NCBI RefSeq assembly: GCF_001262015.1
Contig: NZ_CP012074.1
Span: 1-64,000 of the forward strand
Direction: 5' to 3'
Source: Prevotella fusca JCM 17724
GTDB lineage: Bacteria; Bacteroidota; Bacteroidia; Bacteroidales; Bacteroidaceae
DNA length: 64,000 nucleotides
How positions within the stretch are numbered: the stretch's first letter is position 1; the number at the start of each line of letters is the position of its first letter. This document shows positions 59,417-64,000 of the stretch, in pieces. Under the pieces are notes generated by a model. The model was not told where the DNA came from and made no database searches. It saw only the letters and a list, made by a program, of their open reading frames with translations. The translations under genes and the position numbers were made by a program.

Positions 59417-61162
59417 ATGATTAGATTTCATGATGTCAAGACTACTGACCGTGATTTGATACAGGGCTATACGCTGTGCGGAGATCGCATGAACTGTGAC
59501 CTCAGTTTTGCCAATATCATCTCATGGAGGTTCCTATACAATACCCAGATAGCTGAAGTTGACGGTTTTCTCGTATTCCGTTTTTATACAGGACACCATC
59601 TTGCTTACATGGCACCCGTGTGGAAATGCCAGTGGGACGAGGCTATGCGGGAGCGTTTTGCTGCCGTTGTCCGTCAGATGCGGGATGATGCCATTGCGCT
59701 GGGGCATCCTTTCCTCATGCTCGGAGTATGTTCTTACATGGTCGGCATATTAGAGTCAACCTTCCCCGACACATTTTATTTCAAGCCCGACCGTGACCGG
59801 TTTGACTACATCTATACCCGTGAAAAGCTCGCAACGCTGTCTGGAAAGAAACTTCAAGGCAAGCGCAACCACTGCAACAGGTTCCGTAAGACGTACCCCA
59901 ACTATGAATACCGTCCGCTTACAAAGGAGATGATTCCTGAATGTATTGCCGTAGAAGAGAACTGGCGGGCTGTCACGAAGGATGATGCTGATGCGACGGA
60001 AGAACTCTCGGAGGAGCTTCGTTCCATGACACGTGTCTTCGATTTGTGGGATGAAATTGGTGCTCTCGGCGGTACAATATGGGTAGATGGCAGGCTGATA
60101 GCCTTCACTTTCGGCTGTTCGATAACGAACAAGGTGTTTGATGTATGTGTGGAAAAGGCAGATACGGCTTATGAAGGGGCATTCTCCATCATCAACCAGG
60201 AGTTTGCACAGCACCTGCCCGAACAGTATGAATACATGAATCGTGAGGAAGACCTTGGACTGGAGGGACTCCGTTATGCCAAACTTTCCTATAAGCCGGA
60301 TATTCTTTTAGAGAAGAATGTGGTCATGGAAAAGTTCCCTTTGGCGCAGGAAGAGGAGCAGGAGAAGGTCAAGGAAGAAACCATTTCATTGTGGCGTGAT
60401 ACCTTCCGTGATGTAGAACCGTTCATTCAGCTTTATTTCTCACGTGTCTTCAAACCCGAGTATAACGTCATCTGCCAGGTAAACCGCCAGACGGTTGCAG
60501 CCCTTCAGGCGCTTCCTTATACGCTGAAATATTACGATGAAGAGGTGCGTACGGCTTATATCAGCGGGGTGAGTGTACGGGAAGAATACCGTAATCAGAA
60601 TGTGGGGAACAACCTTATGTCACAGGCGCACTTCCGTCTTTATCATAAGGATGTGGTCTTTGCAACGCTGATTCCTGCCGAGGAATGGCTTTACGAGTGG
60701 TATGGGCGTTGTGGATATACACGTCATATCACCTGCACCCCACCACCTGCTGATGTTGACTGTATGGACTTTGTCACTTTCGACAGCTGGCAACGCTCAA
60801 GAAATTGTGTGCTTCTGCACGATGAAGAAGGTTTTGAGATTATCAAGGAAGATTATCGTATCTCGTTGTCTATCGACCCGAATATGACCCGACAGACAGA
60901 GTATGTCCCGGCTATGATACGCATCATAAATGCTGAAAAGGCATTACAGCTCTATGCAAACCGTCATCCAGACTGCACTGAAAACATCCGTGTGTACAAT
61001 GATTCAGATATTCCAATGAACAATATTTACTTCCAAATCAGGCATGGACACGTTATCAGAACTAATCGACCATTGCCTGATACACGTGCATTGACGATTG
61101 CTGAATTAGCTGATTATATCTTTAAGGATGATAGCCTTGAGATGAATTTGATGCTGAACTAA
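59417..61162 (+). CDS. DUF2156 domain fused to a GNAT acetyltransferase with an SCP2-like tail
   Basis: 581 residues. Residues 1-305 match the DUF2156 (LPG synthase C-terminal-like) fold: MNCDLSFANIISWRFLYNTQIAEVDGF, LGKKLQGKRNHCNRFRKTYPNYEY-like block, and GAFSIINQEFAQHL...REEDLGLEGLRYAKLSYKP. Residues about 330-445 are a GNAT domain with acetyl-CoA loop region VSVREEYRNQNVGNNLMSQA and YEWYGRCGYTR. The last 110 residues (IRIINAEKALQLYANRHPD...LTIAELADYIF) resemble the SCP2-like tail of Eis-type acetyltransferases. In related genomes I recall the two halves as neighbouring genes, so this is probably a fusion. The substrate is unknown. Confidence 0.7.
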   Translation: MIRFHDVKTTDRDLIQGYTLCGDRMNCDLSFANIISWRFLYNTQIAEVDGFLVFRFYTGHHLAYMAPVWKCQWDEAMRERFAAVVRQMRDDAIALGHPFLMLGVCSYMVGILESTFPDTFYFKPDRDRFDYIYTREKLATLSGKKLQGKRNHCNRFRKTYPNYEYRPLTKEMIPECIAVEENWRAVTKDDADATEELSEELRSMTRVFDLWDEIGALGGTIWVDGRLIAFTFGCSITNKVFDVCVEKADTAYEGAFSIINQEFAQHLPEQYEYMNREEDLGLEGLRYAKLSYKPDILLEKNVVMEKFPLAQEEEQEKVKEETISLWRDTFRDVEPFIQLYFSRVFKPEYNVICQVNRQTVAALQALPYTLKYYDEEVRTAYISGVSVREEYRNQNVGNNLMSQAHFRLYHKDVVFATLIPAEEWLYEWYGRCGYTRHITCTPPPADVDCMDFVTFDSWQRSRNCVLLHDEEGFEIIKEDYRISLSIDPNMTRQTEYVPAMIRIINAEKALQLYANRHPDCTENIRVYNDSDIPMNNIYFQIRHGHVIRTNRPLPDTRALTIAELADYIFKDDSLEMNLMLN

Positions 61163-61174
61163 GGTGTTGAGTTA

Positions 61175-61372
61175 GGGTGTTGGGTGTTGAATGTTAGGTG
61201 TTGATGAAGTGCGTTTGTTCGGCGCATCTGAGGGAACATTCACTACCCATCACCCACCAATACCGTTCATCATCACCCATCACTCACCACCTATCATCTA
61301 ATATTACCGTTCATCACCACCCATCACTCACCACCTATCACCCATCACTTAACACCCATCACCCATCCCCCG
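61175..61372. repeat. CACCCATCA-type tract between the GNAT gene and cdaA
   Basis: GGGTGTTGGGTGTTGAATGTTAGGTGTTGATG, then a long run of CACCCATCACTCACCACCTATCA units in the opposite sense. The two halves are complementary and could fold into a large hairpin between convergent genes. Confidence 0.7.
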
Positions 61373-62149
61373 CTACGCAGGAATCATCTCTTTGGTGAGG
61401 ATGCTTTCAAGCTGCTCGGCCGAAAGGCGCAGCTGGAACTCGCCACGCAGGGCAACACTGATGCGTCCGGTCTCTTCCGAAACGATGATAGCCAATGCGT
61501 CAGAGTCCTGCGAGATACCCATTGCCGCACGGTGTCGCAAACCGAGTTCCTTGGGAATATCCTGCTTGTGGCTCACGGGAAGAATACATCCTGCAGCCTT
61601 TATGCGGCGTTTTGAAATCAACATCGCACCGTCGTGGAGTGGGGAATTCTTGAAGAAGATGTTTTCTATAAGGCGTTGGTCGATACGTGCATCTATCAGG
61701 TCGCCGGTCTCAACGATGTCTTCCAGCATCACACCACGCTCAATGACAATCAGCGCACCTACCTTCCCACGGCTCATGCTCATGCATGCCATGACGATGG
61801 GCATGATGGTTTCCTTGTCCACTTCCGCTTTGTTTCCCTTTTTAGTAAACAGTTTCATGAGGTTGTTCACCTTTCGGTGCGCACCAAGGCTGTAAAGGAA
61901 GTGGCGTATATCTTCCTGGAAAAGTACGATAAGACCGATGACTCCCACCGATACAAGTTTGTCCATGATGCTGCCCAAGAGCCGCATCTCCAGTATCTGG
62001 CTCACGATAAGCCACATGATAACGAATACCATGATACCGATGAAGACGTTGAGCGAACGTGACTCCTTCATCAAACGGTAGATATAGTAGAGCATCAGTG
62101 CTACCAGCACGATGTCGATCACGTCTTTTATTCCAAATGGGAAAAACAT
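61373..62149 (-). CDS. cdaA: Diadenylate cyclase
   Basis: 258 residues. Three N-terminal membrane segments (about 8-21, 35-50, 65-80) precede the DAC domain with LHDGAML (about 173) and GLRHRAAMG (about 203), the DGA and RHR motifs for ATP binding and catalysis. It makes c-di-AMP, a messenger for osmotic, potassium and cell-wall control. It follows folP on the same strand, a recurring pair in Bacteroidales. Confidence 0.93.
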   Translation of the reverse strand: MFFPFGIKDVIDIVLVALMLYYIYRLMKESRSLNVFIGIMVFVIMWLIVSQILEMRLLGSIMDKLVSVGVIGLIVLFQEDIRHFLYSLGAHRKVNNLMKLFTKKGNKAEVDKETIMPIVMACMSMSRGKVGALIVIERGVMLEDIVETGDLIDARIDQRLIENIFFKNSPLHDGAMLISKRRIKAAGCILPVSHKQDIPKELGLRHRAAMGISQDSDALAIIVSEETGRISVALRGEFQLRLSAEQLESILTKEMIPA

Positions 62150-62270
62150 AATAGCAAAGCAGTTGCCAGTCTCGCTCCCCGTCTTTTCTCCCCGAGGGAG
62201 GAATGCGGAAAGTAGTGCCTGGTGAGATGTGGATTATCTATTGGTTAATAATTCAGTGTGTTCTATTATT

Positions 62271-63113
62271 CTATTTCTCTGCGTTCAGCCGCATAGCTTC
62301 AACGATCTTCACGGCTTCAACGGCTGGGCGCACATCGTGTACGCGGAGGATATTGGCACCTTTCAGCAGGGCAATGGTGTTCAGAACCGTTGTTCCGTTG
62401 AGGCTCTCGGCTGCCGTTATGCCCAAAAGCTGATGAATCATACGCTTGCGGCTGATGCCGATGAGCAATGGAAGTTCCATTACCTGCAGACGCTCCATCA
62501 CGCTCAACAGGGTGTAATTCCCTTCCACGGCACCTTTGCCGAATCCGAATCCGGGGTCAAGGATGATGTCTTTCTGTCCCAAGGCACGCAGTTCCTGCAC
62601 TTCCCGGGAGAAGTTGATGAGCATATCGTGCAGGTTGGCAGCCGTAGACATTAATATATAAGGTGTACCCAGTTCGGCGACAGTAGGGAACATGTTTGGG
62701 TCTTTTCCTTCTTCAACGTCGTTGATGATGTCGGCTCCGAACTCTTCCACTGTGCGTCTGGCAATCGAAGCGTGAAAGGTATCAATCGAAATGATAGCTT
62801 CCGGCTCGGCCTCCCGTATGATCGGGAGGGCAAAAGCCAGTCGGCGCATCTCCTCTTCTGCACTGACAGCCTCACTTCCCGGGCGTGTTGAGCAGGCTCC
62901 GACGTCAATAATCCTTGCCCCTTCTGCCACAATCTCGTGTGCACGTTGGCGTATAGCCTCCTCCGTCTGCACCCGGCTGTCGGCAAAGAAGGAGTCGGGT
63001 GTCACGTTCATGATACCCATAACGAGGGGATGATTCAGGTCGATGAGCTGTCCCCGCACGTTGATGGTATAGTTAATGGGCTTTATGTCTGTCCCAAGGT
63101 TCATATTTTCCAT
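62271..63113 (-). CDS. folP: Dihydropteroate synthase
   Basis: 280 residues. Motifs in order: VMGIMNVTPDSFFADSR (about 32), GARIIDVGACSTRPGSEAVSAEEE, ISIDTFHASIARRTVEEFGADIINDV, DIILDPGFGFGKG, and LIGISRKRMIHQLLG. It joins p-aminobenzoate to the pterin pyrophosphate in folate synthesis and is the sulfonamide target. The ATG at 63113 starts 5 nt after a promoter box (63119-63126); Met at 63104 is an alternative. Confidence 0.95.
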   Translation of the reverse strand: MENMNLGTDIKPINYTINVRGQLIDLNHPLVMGIMNVTPDSFFADSRVQTEEAIRQRAHEIVAEGARIIDVGACSTRPGSEAVSAEEEMRRLAFALPIIREAEPEAIISIDTFHASIARRTVEEFGADIINDVEEGKDPNMFPTVAELGTPYILMSTAANLHDMLINFSREVQELRALGQKDIILDPGFGFGKGAVEGNYTLLSVMERLQVMELPLLIGISRKRMIHQLLGITAAESLNGTTVLNTIALLKGANILRVHDVRPAVEAVKIVEAMRLNAEK

Positions 63114-63118
63114 ATCCG

Positions 63119-63126
63119 CAAAGGTA
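63119..63126 (-). promoter_or_regulatory. Promoter -7 box of folP-cdaA
   Basis: Reads TACCTTTG on the reverse strand, ending 5 nt before the folP ATG; predicts a leaderless message. Confidence 0.5.
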
Positions 63127-63355
63127 ATGCAAAAGTAGCATATACGTGAATTTTGAATTAAGAAATTTGATGTAGTGGGGGAGACTGGGTGTTCTGAAGA
63201 CAGGGTAGCAGGGTAATGGGGGACGTGTTAAGACAAAGTAACAGAGGGACAAAGAGTTGGTGGTAACATGGTGTAGGGCGTTATTTGTATAGAAAATCAG
63301 CGTTTATTGGGTTGTTGTTTAGTGGGCATGGCGAGTTGGTTAATAGGTAAGTTGT

Positions 63356-63466
63356 GAATTATTTTCATGAAAAAAATATTTCTTTTCATGAAGAAAAATA
63401 TTTCTTTTCATGAAGAAAAATATTTCTTGTCGTGAAAATAATTCTTTTTGTTCATGAAAATAATTC
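63356..63466. repeat. AT-rich palindromic dispersed repeat, copy 6 (expanded to ~111 bp)
   Basis: Same ends (GAATTATTTTCATGAA and TTCATGAAAATAATTC), but with one extra internal unit of about 21 bp (AATATTTCTTTTCATGAAGAA twice in tandem), showing growth by unit duplication. Confidence 0.8.
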
Positions 63467-63610
63467 GCATTCGCTGGCTTACTGCTATCGAAGAAACGGT
63501 TATTATGGTGTCAGGAAGCCCTGTTGATAATGTGAGTTAGCCCTTATTAATAGGCACATATATCCTTCTATGTTATTTTACTTTTGCTTTCTTAGAATTG
63601 AAGAGAGCGA

Positions 63611-63652
63611 AAAAAATAGGATATGCCAGTCACCTGACATATCCTATTTTTT
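63611..63652 (-). terminator. efp terminator
   Basis: AAAAAATAGGATAT and ATATCCTATTTTTT around an inner GTCA/TGAC stem; T runs on both strands. Confidence 0.85.
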
Positions 63653-63693
63653 ATATAATGTTTAATGATGGCCTGTCTGTTGACAGGCTGTAC

Positions 63694-64000
63694 TTAGGCA
63701 TTTACACGACCCAAGTAGCTGCCGTCGCGAGTGTCAATCTGGATAACCTCACCCTCGTTGATGAAGAGAGGGACACGGACAACAGCACCAGTCTCAAGAG
63801 TAGCAGGCTTTGTTGCGTTAGTAGCAGTGTTGCCCTTTACACCCGGCTCGCTGTGAGTAATAGTCAGCGTAGTCTTAACAGGCATCTCAGCGAGGAGGAT
63901 TGTGCCGTCAGAAGTGTCTGTAACAACCTCTACAATATCACCTTCCTTCATGTAGTCAGAGCCGGTAATCTGGTGCTTAGAGATAGGAATCTGCTCGAAA
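63694..64000 (-). CDS. efp: Elongation factor P, C-terminal part
   Basis: The last 102 codons of a reverse-strand gene that enters from the right edge. [26 protein letters not shown] corresponds to the middle/third domain, and the C-terminal OB domain ([61 protein letters not shown]) is diagnostic for EF-P, which relieves ribosome stalling at polyproline. The modified N-terminal lysine region lies outside the window. The internal Met at 63951 is not the start. Confidence 0.93.
   Translation of the reverse strand, partial: FEQIPISKHQITGSDYMKEGDIVEVVTDTSDGTILLAEMPVKTTLTITHSEPGVKGNTATNATKPATLETGAVVRVPLFINEGEVIQIDTRDGSYLGRVNA

Larger units (their letters stand above)
63114..63693. other. Gap between folP and efp
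   Basis: Contains the folP promoter box, copy 6 of the AT-rich repeat (63356-63466) and the efp terminator (63611-63652). The remainder is purine-rich with no gene. Confidence 0.65.

Noticed and set aside
59756-60214. 152-codon reverse frame inside the DUF2156-GNAT gene
   Set aside because: Antisense shadow of a conserved region.

Overview
The window looks like chromosomal DNA from a member of the Bacteroidales, most likely an oral-type Prevotella. The case for this rests on many TAnnTTTG promoter boxes, scarce Shine-Dalgarno sequences, a family C10 (interpain/streptopain-like) cysteine protease with a Por-secretion-like C-terminus, DUF4292 and NigD-like lipoproteins, an epimerase-type threonine dehydrogenase next to kbl, and a dut-TPR-DUF4292-EnvC gene string. 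No rRNA, CRISPR array, phage or complete insertion sequence was seen. The species cannot be fixed from this sequence alone.

Layout. 1-8 kb: the start of a DUF2238 membrane protein, a large Dna2-like nuclease-helicase whose helicase core carries an in-frame repeat-flanked DUF559 nuclease domain, an esterase fused to a decayed nucleotidase domain, and dgt. 7.6-12.8 kb: dut, a TPR protein, a DUF4292 lipoprotein and an EnvC-like protein. 13.6-22.5 kb: acyl-CoA synthetase, prfB, a 45-aa membrane protein, CYTH phosphatase, VanZ protein, NSS symporter, HhH protein and murF. 22.5-28.5 kb: tRNA-Pro, dusB, a three-gene DUF3791/DUF3990 cassette that resembles an ADP-ribosyltransferase toxin locus, a Zn/Cd-type P-type ATPase, a secreted protein, and a membrane protein/HTH pair. 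28.6-32.3 kb: the peroxide module ahpCF with divergent oxyR and a readable OxyR-type operator. 32.7-40.6 kb: glycerol module glpABC-glpK-glpF plus an exported HAD phosphatase. 41.5-45.5 kb: SPFH protein, PH-like protein, and the divergent threonine-degradation pair. 45.9-51.8 kb: C10 protease, then a DeoR regulator-acyltransferase-NigD-like operon. 52-55.7 kb: GT2, radC, a DUF59 gene behind a triplicated promoter repeat, lpxH, and an orphan promoter-terminator unit that may be a small RNA. 56.6-64 kb: pta-ackA, a DUF2156-GNAT fusion, folP-cdaA, and the C-terminal part of efp.

How it works together. Glycerol uptake, phosphorylation and anaerobic oxidation (glpF, glpK, glpABC) and phosphotransacetylase/acetate kinase feed central fermentation. 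Threonine dehydrogenase plus Kbl makes glycine and acetyl-CoA. OxyR with AhpCF handles peroxide. Dut and Dgt tune dNTP pools.

The most striking non-genic content is several families of short dispersed repeats. There are six copies of an AT-rich palindromic element of about 90 bp, four arrays built on CACCAATGGTG, two arrays of AATTAAGCC units, CACCCATCA-like tracts that also enter two coding sequences, MITE-like GC-rich palindromes, and a 66-bp promoter-bearing repeat. The strongest candidates for something new are the DUF559 composite insertion in the helicase, the DUF3791/DUF3990 cassette, the triplicated promoter repeat, and the orphan transcription unit near 55.8-56.0 kb.
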